A stretch of 64,000 nt of DNA from Gammaproteobacteria bacterium (GCA_021772915.1 JAJFLB010000060.1:1-64000); one strand, 5' to 3'; positions 17,606 to 28,346 are shown, counted from the first letter of the stretch. Numbers and translations are program-made. The notes: generated by a model not told the origin, from the letters alone.

Positions 17606-19486
17606 TTAACGATCATCACCCCGCAATTCCCTGACAGCACTTTCAAGTCGCTCAGCAGTCAATTCCGCAGGTGGAATCGGTTGACCAATTCTTAGTTCGA
17701 TATGCGCGCGGAATTTATAGGGTCTGCGTTTGATTACGGGATCACGTCGGCTGAACAAGGAACCCCACAAATTGCACAATGCCATCGGCACAACGGTGAC
17801 GGGTTGTTGGCCTATGATTTTTTCAATACCCTTTTTAAATGACGCAATTTCACCATCGGTGGTAATACCACCTTCCGGGAATATACCCAGCAGATTTCGA
17901 TTTTGAAGACTCCGGGTGATACGCAAGTAAGCCTGATCCAGAACTTTCGGGTCTTCGTGGCGTGCTGCGATGGGTATGGCTTTGCCGGTCTTGAATATGA
18001 ATTTCAACAGGGGTATCTGGAAAATCTTGTAGTACATGACAAAACGCACCGGCCGTCTGCTGACACCACCGATGATCAGTGGGTCGACAAAGCTGACGTG
18101 GTTGGAGGCGATGATGGCTGCCCCCCTTTTGGGTATGTTTTCAATCCCTTTGACTTCGACCTTGTAGATGGTGTGGATTAACATCCAGACCAGGAAACGC
18201 ATCAGGAATTCGGGCACGATCGTAAATATGTAAATTGCCACGATCAGATTTAACACGGCCGTTATCAGGAATAATTCAGGAATAGTGAGACCGGCGTTGC
18301 CGAGCAGCAGCATTGCAAAAGCTGCTGAAACCACCATGAATAAAGCATTGAGGATATTGTTACCGGCGATAACCCGGGAGCGGTGGGCCGGATCTGTCTG
18401 CTGCTGGACCAGGGCGTACATGGGGACAATGAAAAACCCGCTAAAAATGCCGATCATGACCAGGTCCAGTACGATTCTCCAGTTTGCGCCCACGGTGAAG
18501 AAGTTGCCCAGCGTCGTATAGATTGCCGCCTCGACGGGACTGGCAAAAAACATGTCGATACCAAACACGGTCAGCCCCATTGCGCCTAATGGCACCAGTC
18601 CGATTTCCACCTGGCCACCGGATAAGCGCTCACAAAGCAATGAGCCGGTACTGATGCCGATGATGAACATGGCCAGCAAGGTAGACATCAGTTGTGCATC
18701 GCCACCCAAAACGTTTTCTGAGAAGCTGGGAATCTGTACCAGAAATGTCGCGCCGAAAAACCAGAACCATGAGATCCCCAGCACGCCATTCAGCACAATG
18801 CGGTTCTCCCTGATGAAACGAATGTTCCGTGCCGTTTCAAGCAGAAAATTCCAGTTGATTTTCAGTTCCGGGGCAACCGCCGGCAGGGGAGGGATGCCAC
18901 GGCTGGCAAGGTAGCCGGCAATGGCGGTCAACAGGGCCGCGCCACTCACCCAAACGGGCCAGGCGCTTTCAATATCCACCAATAGGGGGCCGGCGATGGT
19001 GCCGGCGAGGATGGCAACAAAGGTACCCATTTCAACCAGCGCATTTCCACCGACCAGCTCACGTCGTTTAAGCACCTGGGGAATCATGCCGTACTTGATC
19101 GGGCCAAACATGGTGGACTGGAAACCCAGCAAGAATAAAACACCGAGTAATAAGGGTAAGTAGTTCAGCCAGAACCCCAGGGTCGCCAGCACCATGATGA
19201 ACACCTCAAACAACTTGATACGACGGATCTGGCCGGATTTTTCATATTTGTCCGCGAACTGCCCGAACAGGGCAGAAAACAGAAAAAATGGCAGGATAAA
19301 GACCAGTGCGCTGAGATTAACGACCTGGTTGGTATTCAATCCAGCCAATTGGCTGCTGTGAAACACCAGCATCGCTGCCAGTGCGTTTTTGTAGATATTG
19401 TCGTTGAAAGCACCCAGGGCCTGGGTGACAAAAAACGGCATGAAACGCCGTTGTCTGAAGAGGCTAAATTGGGAGGGGTCCGACAT
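17606..19486 (-). CDS. LplT-like MFS transporter fused to 1-acylglycerol-phosphate acyltransferase
   Basis: Fusion protein of 626 residues. Residues about 1-410 form a 12-helix major-facilitator unit like the lysophospholipid flippase LplT (ALGAFNDNIYKNAL at the start). Residues about 420-626 form a PlsC-type acyltransferase with NHVSFVD (462-468) and FPEGGIT (536-542). E. coli uses LplT with the separate Aas protein, and many bacteria fuse LplT, PlsC and an acyl-ACP synthetase. Here the synthetase domain is absent. The likely role is import and re-acylation of lysophospholipids at the inner membrane, using acyl donors supplied elsewhere. Confidence 0.88.
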   Translation of the reverse strand: MSDPSQFSLFRQRRFMPFFVTQALGAFNDNIYKNALAAMLVFHSSQLAGLNTNQVVNLSALVFILPFFLFSALFGQFADKYEKSGQIRRIKLFEVFIMVLATLGFWLNYLPLLLGVLFLLGFQSTMFGPIKYGMIPQVLKRRELVGGNALVEMGTFVAILAGTIAGPLLVDIESAWPVWVSGAALLTAIAGYLASRGIPPLPAVAPELKINWNFLLETARNIRFIRENRIVLNGVLGISWFWFFGATFLVQIPSFSENVLGGDAQLMSTLLAMFIIGISTGSLLCERLSGGQVEIGLVPLGAMGLTVFGIDMFFASPVEAAIYTTLGNFFTVGANWRIVLDLVMIGIFSGFFIVPMYALVQQQTDPAHRSRVIAGNNILNALFMVVSAAFAMLLLGNAGLTIPELFLITAVLNLIVAIYIFTIVPEFLMRFLVWMLIHTIYKVEVKGIENIPKRGAAIIASNHVSFVDPLIIGGVSRRPVRFVMYYKIFQIPLLKFIFKTGKAIPIAARHEDPKVLDQAYLRITRSLQNRNLLGIFPEGGITTDGEIASFKKGIEKIIGQQPVTVVPMALCNLWGSLFSRRDPVIKRRPYKFRAHIELRIGQPIPPAELTAERLESAVRELRGDDR

Positions 19487-19595
19487 GCAGTCTTGCTTAC
19501 CCGTCCCCCGGGAGCCAATCGACCTGTCCGTAGTAAGTCACGTTATGTCCATGCGCCTGTGCCTGCGAATTCATTACATTGAAAGCGTGCTGGTC

Positions 19596-20864
19596 TTAAA
19601 ACGAAGTCAGCACACCCGCGATAGTGGCTGTCATCATTGTGGCCAGTGTGCCGCCGAGGACCGCACGCACACCGAGACGGGCGATGTCAGATCGGCGATT
19701 GGGCGCCAGGCCGCCAATACCACCCAACTGGATCGCAATTGAAGAAAAATTTGCAAAACCACACAGGGCGTAGGTAGAGATCAACACCGAGTGCTCCGAC
19801 AGCGTCTGCTTGATTTCCACCAGGTGCGCATAAGCAACAAACTCATTAATGACGACTTTCTCGCCAATCAAGCCGCCGACGGCGACCGCGTCGTGCCAGG
19901 GTATACCGATGACCCATGCCAAAGGCGAAAGAATATAGCCCAATATTATCGACAGATTCAGGGGTTGACCGATGACCGTTTCAATTCCCGTTACCTGTCC
20001 GAGCCACTCCAGCGGAAAGTTAATCATGGTGATCAGGGCGAAAAATGCCAGTAACATACCCCCGACATTCAGAGCCAGTTTCACGCCATCTGCTGCGCCG
20101 TTGGCGGCGGCCTCGATGACATTGGAAGATGTTTTTTCAACTTCCAGTCTGACCGATCCCCTGGTCAGGGATTCTTCGGTTTCCGGTTTCAGTAGTTTAG
20201 CTATCACGATGGTTGCCGGCGCCGCCATCACACTGGCCGCCAGCAGATGCCTGGCGTAAAATAGCCTCTGAGCCTCATCCGCACCACCCAGCATGGCGAT
20301 ATAGGCCGCCAGTACTGCACCGGCTATGGTGGCCATTCCTCCGACCATCATTGCGAAGAGTTCAGACTCCGTCATTTTCGCGATATAAGGCCGCACCACG
20401 AGAGGTGCTTCGGTTTGCCCGACAAATACATTGGCAGCGATGGACAGGGATTCGGAACCACTGACCCTTAAAATCTTCAGCATGATCCAGGCCATGCCCT
20501 GGACAATTTTTTGCATCAGGCCGATGTGATAGAGCACGCTCATCAGGGCGGCAAAGAAAATAATTGTGGGCAAAACCTGGAAAGCAAAGATAAAACCAAA
20601 TTCAGTGGACTTTGCCAGGTCACCGAAAATGAACTGTGCTCCGATCATGGCAAAATCAATGACTTTGACAAATACCTGGCTTAACGCACTGAAAAATTCA
20701 CGTCCACCCGGTACCAGGATGACAATAACAGCAAAAAGTATCTGCAGACCGACACCGGAAGAAATCTGTTTCCAGTCAACTGCTTGCCGGTTGCTGGAAA
20801 ATGCAATCGCAACCGAAATCAAAACCGCCAGTCCGAATAATCCAAAAGCAATGCTGCCTATCAT
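19596..20864 (-). CDS. Concentrative nucleoside transporter (NupC/CNT family)
   Basis: Inner-membrane nucleoside symporter of the CNT family, 422 residues with many helices. Characteristic segments are the N-terminal LFGLAVLISVAIAFSSNR, the GQTEAPLVVRPYI motif in the transport core and the repeated core near the C terminus (YALCGFANFSSIAIQLGG). It lies 109 bases upstream of the LplT-PlsC fusion on the same strand. Nucleoside preference and coupling ion (H+ or Na+) cannot be read directly. Confidence 0.92.
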   Translation of the reverse strand: MIGSIAFGLFGLAVLISVAIAFSSNRQAVDWKQISSGVGLQILFAVIVILVPGGREFFSALSQVFVKVIDFAMIGAQFIFGDLAKSTEFGFIFAFQVLPTIIFFAALMSVLYHIGLMQKIVQGMAWIMLKILRVSGSESLSIAANVFVGQTEAPLVVRPYIAKMTESELFAMMVGGMATIAGAVLAAYIAMLGGADEAQRLFYARHLLAASVMAAPATIVIAKLLKPETEESLTRGSVRLEVEKTSSNVIEAAANGAADGVKLALNVGGMLLAFFALITMINFPLEWLGQVTGIETVIGQPLNLSIILGYILSPLAWVIGIPWHDAVAVGGLIGEKVVINEFVAYAHLVEIKQTLSEHSVLISTYALCGFANFSSIAIQLGGIGGLAPNRRSDIARLGVRAVLGGTLATMMTATIAGVLTSF

Positions 20865-21020
20865 TCAATACTCCTCGAAGGGGGGTGTTTCTACCAGGAA
20901 CGCGATTTTAGAGACGCAATGTATCGGCTTTGTGGGCAACTGGCAAATTGACGTTTGGGATACACACCTGCTGGTGCCGGGTTTTCGGGATCCCTCGCAG
21001 TGTGCTCACAATCAGGTTGG

Positions 21021-22358
21021 CTAGATATTTATTCCAGCCCAATTTCTGGCAGACCACTGCTGAACACAGGCCACAGCCTGTCCGACACGGTACAGGCCGT
21101 TCACAATCCACACGGCCAATAGCCCCAGGCCCAGCACCGGTCCGACGACATAGGCGACTGGCAGGAAAAACACCCATTGAGCGATAACGCTGATCCACAT
21201 GCTGCGCCGGGTGTCGCCGGCGCCGATCATTGCGTTCATTAACACCATACCCATGGTGTCAAAGCCGATGGACAGTGCCCACAGTATCATTGGTAAATAC
21301 GCCAGTTGGCGGGTTTCCGGGTTGGTCAAAAATACGCCAAGTAACGGATCGGCAAACGGAATCAATACCAGGCTGAGCACAATGCCGTAGACCAGACTGA
21401 TGACACCAGCATTCCAACCCCACATGGCCGCGTCCTCGGTGTCGTTTCTGCCCAGGGCATTACCCACCAGTGTCGTGGCTGCCAGGGAGACACCAAAAGC
21501 CGGCAAAATTGCAGTGATGTGGAAGGTCATCAAAACGTTGACCGCAGCCACTTCAGCGGTTCCAATTTGGCTGATGATCCAGATCAGTGTCACCAGGCCA
21601 GCAGAGAAAAACAGCTGCTGGAGACTGGAGGGTAAAGACAGTTTGAATTGTTGCAAAAGGGTTGAAGGGGATGGGATCCGGTGCAAGAAACCCTTGTCAC
21701 TTGCGTGGCGCAGGGCAAAAAAGAAATACACTATGGTGCCGATGTATAAGGATATCGTGGTTGCCAGCCCGGCACCCAGCACACCCAGTTCCGGCATACC
21801 AAGTTTGCCGAATATCAGTACCCAGTTCAGGAAAATATTAATCGTATGCATGATCAGCAAGGTCCGCAGGTACACGCCGGTCATGTGGATGGCGCTCCAG
21901 TAGCCGCGGAAGGAAAAATTCATGCCAACGGCGACCATACTGAGAATCCGGACCTGCAGGTAGGGGACACCTTGCTCAACGACAGCGGGATCATCACTGA
22001 GAAAAGTGAATGCAGAGGGAATGGCAAGAAATAAAATGGCGCACAATGGTACACCGATCAGAAGGGACAGAATCAGACCACCATTTAGCGGAATAGCGGT
22101 CTCGTCATGACGTTCCTCGCCAAGCCTTCTGGCTGCGAGAGCCTGTACGCCGGCCGATAATCCGATGATGAATGAAATCGCCAGGTAGTTTGTGAAACTA
22201 CCAATACCGGTGGCAGCCAGTGCTGCATCTCCCAGGTGGCCTACCATCCCGATATCGACCAGGTTCAGAATATTTTGCGACATCATCCCGCCCATGATCG
22301 GCAGGGCAATCGCCCAGATCGCCTTGCGTCGATCCCGGTTGGGGAACAGGTGCTTCAC
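21021..22358 (-). CDS. MATE family efflux transporter
   Basis: Multidrug and toxin extrusion protein of 445 residues with 12 predicted helices in two six-helix halves; the first half starts with [20 protein letters not shown], the usual MATE pattern (NorM/DinF type). It exports cationic drugs or metabolites using an ion gradient. Its start overlaps the prfC stop by 4 bases, so the two are probably co-expressed. Confidence 0.92.
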   Translation of the reverse strand: MKHLFPNRDRRKAIWAIALPIMGGMMSQNILNLVDIGMVGHLGDAALAATGIGSFTNYLAISFIIGLSAGVQALAARRLGEERHDETAIPLNGGLILSLLIGVPLCAILFLAIPSAFTFLSDDPAVVEQGVPYLQVRILSMVAVGMNFSFRGYWSAIHMTGVYLRTLLIMHTINIFLNWVLIFGKLGMPELGVLGAGLATTISLYIGTIVYFFFALRHASDKGFLHRIPSPSTLLQQFKLSLPSSLQQLFFSAGLVTLIWIISQIGTAEVAAVNVLMTFHITAILPAFGVSLAATTLVGNALGRNDTEDAAMWGWNAGVISLVYGIVLSLVLIPFADPLLGVFLTNPETRQLAYLPMILWALSIGFDTMGMVLMNAMIGAGDTRRSMWISVIAQWVFFLPVAYVVGPVLGLGLLAVWIVNGLYRVGQAVACVQQWSARNWAGINI

Positions 22359-23953
22359 GCAGCAAACATCAGGGTTTCACGTGTTGCAGCAAAATGGATG
22401 TCTGGCCAACGTTCTTCGGTCAGTTGCAGGTTAATACGTGACGGTGCCAGGTAAACCAGTTGACCCGCTGCATCGTGTGCCAGGTTGTTGGTCAATTGAT
22501 GGGTAAAATCTTTCAACATCTTTTCATCTTCGCACTTTACCCAGCGGGCGGTCTGCACATTGACGTTTTCAAAAATGGAGTCTACTTTGTATTCGTGCTT
22601 CAAGCGGTAGGCTACCACGTCAAACTGCAGTATACCTACGGCACCCAGAACTAACTCATTGCTGTTCAGGGGGCAGAAAAACTGGGTTGCGCCCTCTTCC
22701 GACAATTGCAACAAACCCTTCTGCAGGGCTTTGAGTTTAAGCGGATCCCGCAATTGGGCACGCCGGAAGAGTTCGGGTGCAAAATTGGGCACCCCGGTGA
22801 ACTTTAACTTTTCACCCTCGGTAAAACTGTCCCCGATGGCAATGGTGCCGTGGTTATGTATGCCAATGATGTCGCCTGGCCAGGCCTCGTCCACGTGGTC
22901 CCGGTCCTGGGCCATGAAGGTCAATGCGTTGGGTATCTTGATTTCCTTGTCGAGACGCACATGGCGTACTTTCATGCCCTGGTAAAAACGCCCGGAACAA
23001 ATACGCATAAAGGCAATCCGGTCCCGGTGGGCCGGGTCCATATTGGCCTGAATCTTGAAAATGAAACCGCTCAGGGTCGGCTCATCACTGTCTACGTCAC
23101 GTCCAATCGTTGCCCGGGAACCCGGTGCAGGTGCGTGTTCCAAAAACGAGTCAAGTAACGGCGTGACGCCAAAATTATTGATCGCCGAGCCAAAAAATAC
23201 CGGTGTTTGCTCACCCTCCAGGTATGCTTTGGGGTCAAATTTGTGACTGGCGCCTTTGACCAGTTCAATCTCATCACGTAACTCCTGGGCATCGTATGTA
23301 CCCAGGCGCTCATTCAGTAGGTGATTGTCAATACCCGGGATGACCTCAGCCTGCTGGGTGACGTAATTTTTACCTGATTCATAAAGGAACACCGCGTCAT
23401 CCATGAGGTGGTATACCCCTTTAAGACGTCTGCCCATACCGATGGGCCAGGTAATCGGTGCGCACTGAATCGCCAGTACTGATTCCACCTCATCCAACAG
23501 CTCAATCGGGTCCCTGCCTTCGCGATCAAGTTTGTTGATAAACGTAAATATCGGTGTTTGCCGCAGACGGCAGACCTCCATCAGCTTGATGGTGCGCTGC
23601 TCCACGCCCTTGGCACAGTCAATCACCATCAGAGCGGAGTCCACTGCGGTCAGCGTGCGGTAGGTGTCCTCAGAAAAATCGGCGTGACCGGGTGTATCCA
23701 ACAGATTGACGATGCAGTCCCTATAAGCAAACTGCATCACCGAGCTCGTGACCGAAATGCCCCTTTCCTTTTCAAGCTTCATCCAGTCCGAAGTGGCGTG
23801 CCGGGCGGCTTTTTTGGCCTTGACCGTACCTGCCATCTTGATGGCTCCGCCAAACAACAACAATTTCTCGGTCAGCGTTGTTTTACCTGCGTCCGGGTGA
23901 GAAATAATAGCGAATGTACGCCTGCGGGCGATTTGTTGTTGTAGTTCTGACAT
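22355..23953 (-). CDS. prfC: Peptide chain release factor 3
   Basis: RF3 is the translational GTPase that removes RF1/RF2 from the ribosome after peptide release. The 532-residue protein has the P-loop [13 protein letters not shown] (about 18-30), [14 protein letters not shown], the [10 protein letters not shown] guanine-specificity motif, domain II, and the RF3 C-terminal domain. Length and motifs are normal. It is the upstream gene of a pair with the MATE exporter (4-base overlap). Confidence 0.97.
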   Translation of the reverse strand: MSELQQQIARRRTFAIISHPDAGKTTLTEKLLLFGGAIKMAGTVKAKKAARHATSDWMKLEKERGISVTSSVMQFAYRDCIVNLLDTPGHADFSEDTYRTLTAVDSALMVIDCAKGVEQRTIKLMEVCRLRQTPIFTFINKLDREGRDPIELLDEVESVLAIQCAPITWPIGMGRRLKGVYHLMDDAVFLYESGKNYVTQQAEVIPGIDNHLLNERLGTYDAQELRDEIELVKGASHKFDPKAYLEGEQTPVFFGSAINNFGVTPLLDSFLEHAPAPGSRATIGRDVDSDEPTLSGFIFKIQANMDPAHRDRIAFMRICSGRFYQGMKVRHVRLDKEIKIPNALTFMAQDRDHVDEAWPGDIIGIHNHGTIAIGDSFTEGEKLKFTGVPNFAPELFRRAQLRDPLKLKALQKGLLQLSEEGATQFFCPLNSNELVLGAVGILQFDVVAYRLKHEYKVDSIFENVNVQTARWVKCEDEKMLKDFTHQLTNNLAHDAAGQLVYLAPSRINLQLTEERWPDIHFAATRETLMFAA

Positions 23954-24080
23954 GCGGGAAATTCAGACCGATAACAAAGGCGCAAATTTTAACAGACATG
24001 AGACCACAGGACCGACGAGTTTTCTTATCGGACTGTGTATGACGGTGGTACTTTTTTTGGCGTTAAGCGGTGAGTGCAGC

Positions 24081-24308
24081 CTACGAGACGGTTTCTTTAC
24101 TTTCCCTGTACCAAACTGAAACAATCAATTTGGCAGTTGCGAAGCTGCCACCGGACGCAGACTGCTTGATCTCGACCACTTCTATTTTCGGGCTATTCCG
24201 TAACCACCTATTGATCTCATCTTCTATCACATCAAAATATGATTCCTTCCCTGAAAAAGAAGTTTTTAGTGGGTTCACAGACCCAAAGAATTTGACTCTC
24301 AAGCTCAT
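24081..24308 (-). CDS. Small conserved hypothetical protein
   Basis: Cytoplasmic protein of 75 residues without signal peptide or membrane helix. The stretch EINRWLRNSP-KIEVVEIKQSASGG and the end LIVSVWY resemble short conserved proteins of unknown role seen in varied bacteria. The ATG at 24308 is preceded by AGGA with 9-10 bases spacing. It begins 30 bases after the stop of the secreted protein gene upstream on the same strand, so the two may form an operon. A plus-strand frame over the same bases (24070-24327) is judged a shadow. Confidence 0.6.
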   Translation of the reverse strand: MSLRVKFFGSVNPLKTSFSGKESYFDVIEDEINRWLRNSPKIEVVEIKQSASGGSFATAKLIVSVWYRESKETVS

Positions 24309-24338
24309 TGTTGAAGTTTCCTGTTAACTCGCTCGGCA

Positions 24339-25298
24339 TCAACTCGTGTAGTGGGAATAGGAGCGGTTTAAGTACACCCCCGTCAATCCCGCTGACTTCT
24401 GCAGGCAATACATATCAACGGCAACCATGGCCACACCGACGGCGGAAACTGCACCGGCAATGGTAGCTGCCAGTATGCCAAGAGTCGCATAAGTGCCGCC
24501 AATCGCTGCCGCCAGTGCACCGTTTGCTGCGGCCAGAACTATTAACGCTCCCGCACAACCCCATGCCCCCTCAATTTGTGGGTTCTCTCCCTTGTAATTG
24601 TGGGTACCCAAAAACGGGGGTGGGAACATGTCACTTTCAGCCAGGGATTCTGCCATTGACAGGCTAAATCCCGACATGTCCGAGTCGCGAATAACATCAT
24701 TGAGCAGTAATGCGAAATGCCCGTCAACAGAGCCCCTTATCGCATTCTCAGAGAGATTCGTCCGGGAGAAATCACTGGCAGTCATGATGCTAAGCGTGTC
24801 GTTTTCCAGCAGGATTTGGCCGGACGGTAAATTGAAGCTTAACGAATACACTGGACCAGTTGAGTGCTCACCCGGATCTTCGGTATATGTGCGATCAAGG
24901 AATGTGGACCGGTTTTCACCTTTCACCCGGTGTTTGTTTTTGACCAACAGTGTTGCCGAATGCAGTTCTTCAGTGGCATTTGATTTGAAGTTGAATTGTG
25001 TCCTGGTCGATTCACTGGTGCGAATTTCAGTCACACTCATCTCACCAAACCTGTCTGTCCTGGACAAAATCACCCCGGCGTTTGAGTCATCGGGAAAACT
25101 TGACTCGTCCAGATCCCTGAATCGCGATGGCAATCCTCTTTCAAAGTCGACCCCAAAGTCCCCTGTAGCTGAAGCAATCCTGTCCATTCCACGCTGCGAA
25201 ACCCTGGTCTCGGAAGACTGCGCAACACTGAGAAGTAGCGTCAAGGTTGTTGCAATTACTAACTTCAGTTTTCTCAACTTCATATTCTTGGCACTCAT
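24339..25298 (-). CDS. Secreted protein of unknown function with Gly/Ala-rich hydrophobic C-terminal segment
   Basis: I do not recognise a family. The preferred start is the ATG at 25298, preceded by AGGGGGAA with about 7 bases spacing, giving 319 residues with a signal peptide (KLRKLKLVIATTLTLLLSVAQS); the open frame continues to 25481. A polar, Ser/Thr/Asn-rich body follows, then about 50 residues (247-296) very rich in Gly, Ala, Ile and Val, bracketed by Cys248 and Cys298. That segment could be a membrane hairpin or resemble a hydrophobic bacteriocin-like peptide. It is followed by a 75-residue protein on the same strand. Confidence 0.6.
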   Translation of the reverse strand: MSAKNMKLRKLKLVIATTLTLLLSVAQSSETRVSQRGMDRIASATGDFGVDFERGLPSRFRDLDESSFPDDSNAGVILSRTDRFGEMSVTEIRTSESTRTQFNFKSNATEELHSATLLVKNKHRVKGENRSTFLDRTYTEDPGEHSTGPVYSLSFNLPSGQILLENDTLSIMTASDFSRTNLSENAIRGSVDGHFALLLNDVIRDSDMSGFSLSMAESLAESDMFPPPFLGTHNYKGENPQIEGAWGCAGALIVLAAANGALAAAIGGTYATLGILAATIAGAVSAVGVAMVAVDMYCLQKSAGLTGVYLNRSYSHYTS

Positions 25299-25619
25299 AG
25301 AACGGTTCCCCCTAATTTCAGATGTTTTGTTTGGGCGACAGTGATGTTGTTTCTGCACGCCTTTGATTGGGGAGTTTAGGCCGGAGCGGTCCTGGTCAAT
25401 AGAGCAGATTGGCTGAGCATGTGTAGGTGAATTGATGAATATTGTGTGATGGGACAACGGCATCCAGGCCACCACCATCAATAACGGCCTGACACGCTAA
25501 AGACATGTCTTTGGGTACCTTTCAACTTGAAGTCAATGCACGCCTTGCCAGCAGTGTGTTGTATGCTGACGTTGTCGCCTGCGTAATAATCTGACTTAAC
25601 GAGCTCCCAGGACAAAATC

Positions 25620-25859
25620 ATGAGCAAATTGATTCTGTATTCCCAACCGGACTGTCATCTGTGTGAGGAAGCAGTGACCCTGTTGCGTGCAGCCGGTCTT
25701 GGTGACGGTTACCTGGAAGTGGATATAGAAACCGACCTCGAATTGCTCAAGCGCTATGGCATTCTCGTACCCGTACTGTTGCGTGAGGACAATCAACGGG
25801 AATTACTATGGCCATTTGATCAGCCGCAGTTGGTTGAATTTCTGGAGACGGACCAATGA
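25620..25859 (+). CDS. Glutaredoxin family protein
   Basis: Thioredoxin-fold protein of 79 residues with a CHLC dithiol motif (Cys12 and Cys15) in the context YSQPDCHLCEEA, and the cis-proline VPVLL. It belongs to the DUF836/glutaredoxin-like group, often annotated as glutaredoxin family protein. AGGA precedes the ATG by 8 bases. The stop overlaps the start of the kelch protein gene (ATGA), indicating a two-gene operon; whether the redox protein serves the kelch protein is unknown. Confidence 0.85.
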   Translation: MSKLILYSQPDCHLCEEAVTLLRAAGLGDGYLEVDIETDLELLKRYGILVPVLLREDNQRELLWPFDQPQLVEFLETDQ

Positions 25860-26938
25860 GACGGCCAATACTCGGACTTGCACTTTTTCTGACCTGTGTG
25901 GTGACGTGGGCGGGGGTGATTGAAACCGAGCCGCTCCCCGGCTTGAATAGATCTGTCAGTAATAATGCCGTCGCGTTGGTAAATACCCCGGAAGGGGTCT
26001 ACCTCTATAGCTTTCTGGGTCTGGGCAGTGGTAAGACCTGGCAGGATATTTCCGCCGGCGCTTCGGTGCTGAGTCCAGGTGCAAAAACCTGGAAAGATTT
26101 AGCAGCCGTGCCTGGTCCCGGACGACTGGCGGCTTCTGCTGTTAGCGTTGGAGGGGCGGCATGGTTATTTGGGGGTTACACCGTGGCAGCTGACGGTAGT
26201 GAAGAATCCATTCCCGGGGTGTACCGGATTCGTCCGGGGGAATCCGGTCTGCAATGGATCACGGATATGCCGGTACCGGTGGAGGACTCGGTCATACTGA
26301 CCTACCTGGACCGCTACATCTATCTCATCAGCGGCTGGCACGACCTGGGCAATGTAAACCTCGTGCAGGTGCTGGATACCAGAACACTTAAGTGGACACA
26401 GGCAACCCCTTGGCCAGGTGTTCCGGTTTTTGGACATTCCGGAGGTATCAGCGGTGGGCAGATGCTGGTTTGTGATGGTGTGAAGATTCAGTATTTTTCT
26501 ACTGATAAACCAAGGAAGTTTTTACCCTCTGACGGGTGTTGGCTTGGCAATATAGATGGCGATAATCACCGCCGCATCAACTGGCAATCTGTGTCCAGGC
26601 ATCCGGGTGCTGCTCGTTACCGTATGGCGGCTACCGGTGTTGTGGTCAATGGCAGTGGAGACAAATACGTTGTTTTCGCCGGTGGATCGGACAACCCATA
26701 CAACTTCAATGGCATCGGCTACGACGGTGTACCGGCAAAAACAGAAAAATCAGTATTCAGTTTCAATTTTAAAAGCAGCAAATGGCAGCGCCACGGTGCG
26801 TTACCCCAGGGCAGCATGGACCATCGTGGTTTACCCCATGCTGATGGCTGGTTTTACCTCATTGGTGGTATGCGCGGGCAGCAAACCCCGGTGACTGACG
26901 TAATTCGTTTTAAGCTGGAGGGTCTGGGTGAGCGCTGA
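25856..26938 (+). CDS. Secreted kelch-repeat beta-propeller protein
   Basis: Protein of 360 residues with a signal peptide (LGLALFLTCVVTWAG) and kelch-type repeats: WLFGGYT, YIYLISGWHD, YVVFAGGSDN and FYLIGGMRG sit at regular spacing as in galactose-oxidase-like and N-acetylneuraminate-mutarotase-like propellers. It is probably periplasmic. Substrate is unknown; no catalytic copper ligands are evident. The start overlaps the glutaredoxin-like gene by 4 bases, and the gene converges on atoE with a 10-base gap. Confidence 0.8.
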   Translation: MRRPILGLALFLTCVVTWAGVIETEPLPGLNRSVSNNAVALVNTPEGVYLYSFLGLGSGKTWQDISAGASVLSPGAKTWKDLAAVPGPGRLAASAVSVGGAAWLFGGYTVAADGSEESIPGVYRIRPGESGLQWITDMPVPVEDSVILTYLDRYIYLISGWHDLGNVNLVQVLDTRTLKWTQATPWPGVPVFGHSGGISGGQMLVCDGVKIQYFSTDKPRKFLPSDGCWLGNIDGDNHRRINWQSVSRHPGAARYRMAATGVVVNGSGDKYVVFAGGSDNPYNFNGIGYDGVPAKTEKSVFSFNFKSSKWQRHGALPQGSMDHRGLPHADGWFYLIGGMRGQQTPVTDVIRFKLEGLGER

Positions 26939-26948
26939 AGTCTGGCGC

Positions 26949-28346
26949 TTACATTGGCACCCAGGTCAGAATTGCCGCGGTAAAAACATACCAAACCAGA
27001 AACGGGATAATCATGTAACCCATGACATCACGGGCCTGGAGCTTCACCCCGGCACCCATCACCGGCAGAATGATCAGCAGATAGAAAGGCTGTAGCAGGT
27101 TGGTCGAGGTTTCACCATAAGCCACCGCAAGGCCTATCTTGGCGATCAATTGTTGCAACTCCACCGGCGTTAAAGTTGCGCCAATGGTCTTGGCGGCTTC
27201 GATCAGTGAAGGACCAACCACGGCCCATTCTCCGCCTGCTGAAGGGATAAAAAAATTAACCACCGCACCGGTAAACTGCGCAATTACGGGCAAGCTTATT
27301 GGCGTGGCAAAGGCGCTCATCCACTCAGCTATGACCAAACCAAGACCGGTGTACATCATCAGACCCATGATGCCGGCATAAAATGGGTACTGAAAGATAA
27401 TGCCGGACACGTTGGAGCAGGAGCGCTTCATGGCCACGACGTAATTCATCGGTGTGCGGTGGACCAGTAGACCCAGCATCAAGAAGATGAAAATCATGAT
27501 CTCGAGGTTGAGATCAAAACCCTTGCCGGCGAAATGAGAAAATATATAGACGATGCCGGCCAACACGATCACCAACTGGGGTACACGGCCATGATTCAGA
27601 TTGTCAGAAAGCGTCCTGAAAGGATGCCGTAACTGCTCGGCTTCCTGTGCGACCGATGGTGTGTCGGCATCGGTTTTTTGCTCCAACATCTTGTCCAGAG
27701 CGATGGCTTTGGTTTGCCGGGGTCGCATCATTACCATCGTGGCTGGAATAATAATTATGCCGAAAACGAAGTAAACAAGGTTCACTGTGCTACCCAGGGT
27801 TGCCTCAATGGGGACTTTGGTATCGAGCAATCCCGATTCCAGCATGAAATTGCCATCGGTATTGAGCAGCAGGGGTATGGAACTGGACAGGCCACACACC
27901 CAGGTCCACGAGGACAGATACACACAGGCCGTGAGGTAGGCATAATCGATTCTATCTATACGGCTTGCAAACTCGCGTGCGAAAACCGCGGTTATGATCA
28001 TCCAACCCCAACTGATCAGGGTCAGTAATCCACCGAAGATCATGACCACCACGTAAACCTGGAACGGGCTACTTATCCGCCGTGCCGTTTTGTCGATCAG
28101 TCGCGATACCGGTTTTGACAGGGCTATTGCATAACCGGTGGCCAATATCAGGACCATCTGCATGCCAAATTCCAGCAGCATCCAAAAGCCGGTGTACCAT
28201 GCCTCGAGTACTTCGAAGGCACTTGATTCTGTCAAACCCCATGCACTCACCCCCGCTACCAGTGTGAGCAGGATTGCAAACACGAATGAATCGGGAATGA
28301 TTTGCCTAAGTCTTTCCGCCAGGAATTTACCGGTGTCCCGAAACAT
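26949..28346 (-). CDS. atoE: Short-chain fatty acid transporter AtoE family
   Basis: Inner-membrane carrier of 465 residues matching the AtoE/TIGR00366 family for short-chain fatty acid uptake. It has about ten helices, the motif FFIPSAGGEWAVVGPSL, and GETSTNLLQPFYLL near the C terminus. No ato degradation genes lie beside it, so the physiological substrate (acetoacetate, butyrate or similar) is inferred from the family only. Confidence 0.88.
   Translation of the reverse strand: MFRDTGKFLAERLRQIIPDSFVFAILLTLVAGVSAWGLTESSAFEVLEAWYTGFWMLLEFGMQMVLILATGYAIALSKPVSRLIDKTARRISSPFQVYVVVMIFGGLLTLISWGWMIITAVFAREFASRIDRIDYAYLTACVYLSSWTWVCGLSSSIPLLLNTDGNFMLESGLLDTKVPIEATLGSTVNLVYFVFGIIIIPATMVMMRPRQTKAIALDKMLEQKTDADTPSVAQEAEQLRHPFRTLSDNLNHGRVPQLVIVLAGIVYIFSHFAGKGFDLNLEIMIFIFLMLGLLVHRTPMNYVVAMKRSCSNVSGIIFQYPFYAGIMGLMMYTGLGLVIAEWMSAFATPISLPVIAQFTGAVVNFFIPSAGGEWAVVGPSLIEAAKTIGATLTPVELQQLIAKIGLAVAYGETSTNLLQPFYLLIILPVMGAGVKLQARDVMGYMIIPFLVWYVFTAAILTWVPM

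Noticed and set aside
24070-24327. Plus-strand 85-residue frame
   Set aside because: The minus-strand frame has a ribosome-binding site and a conserved-looking protein; the plus-strand one does not.
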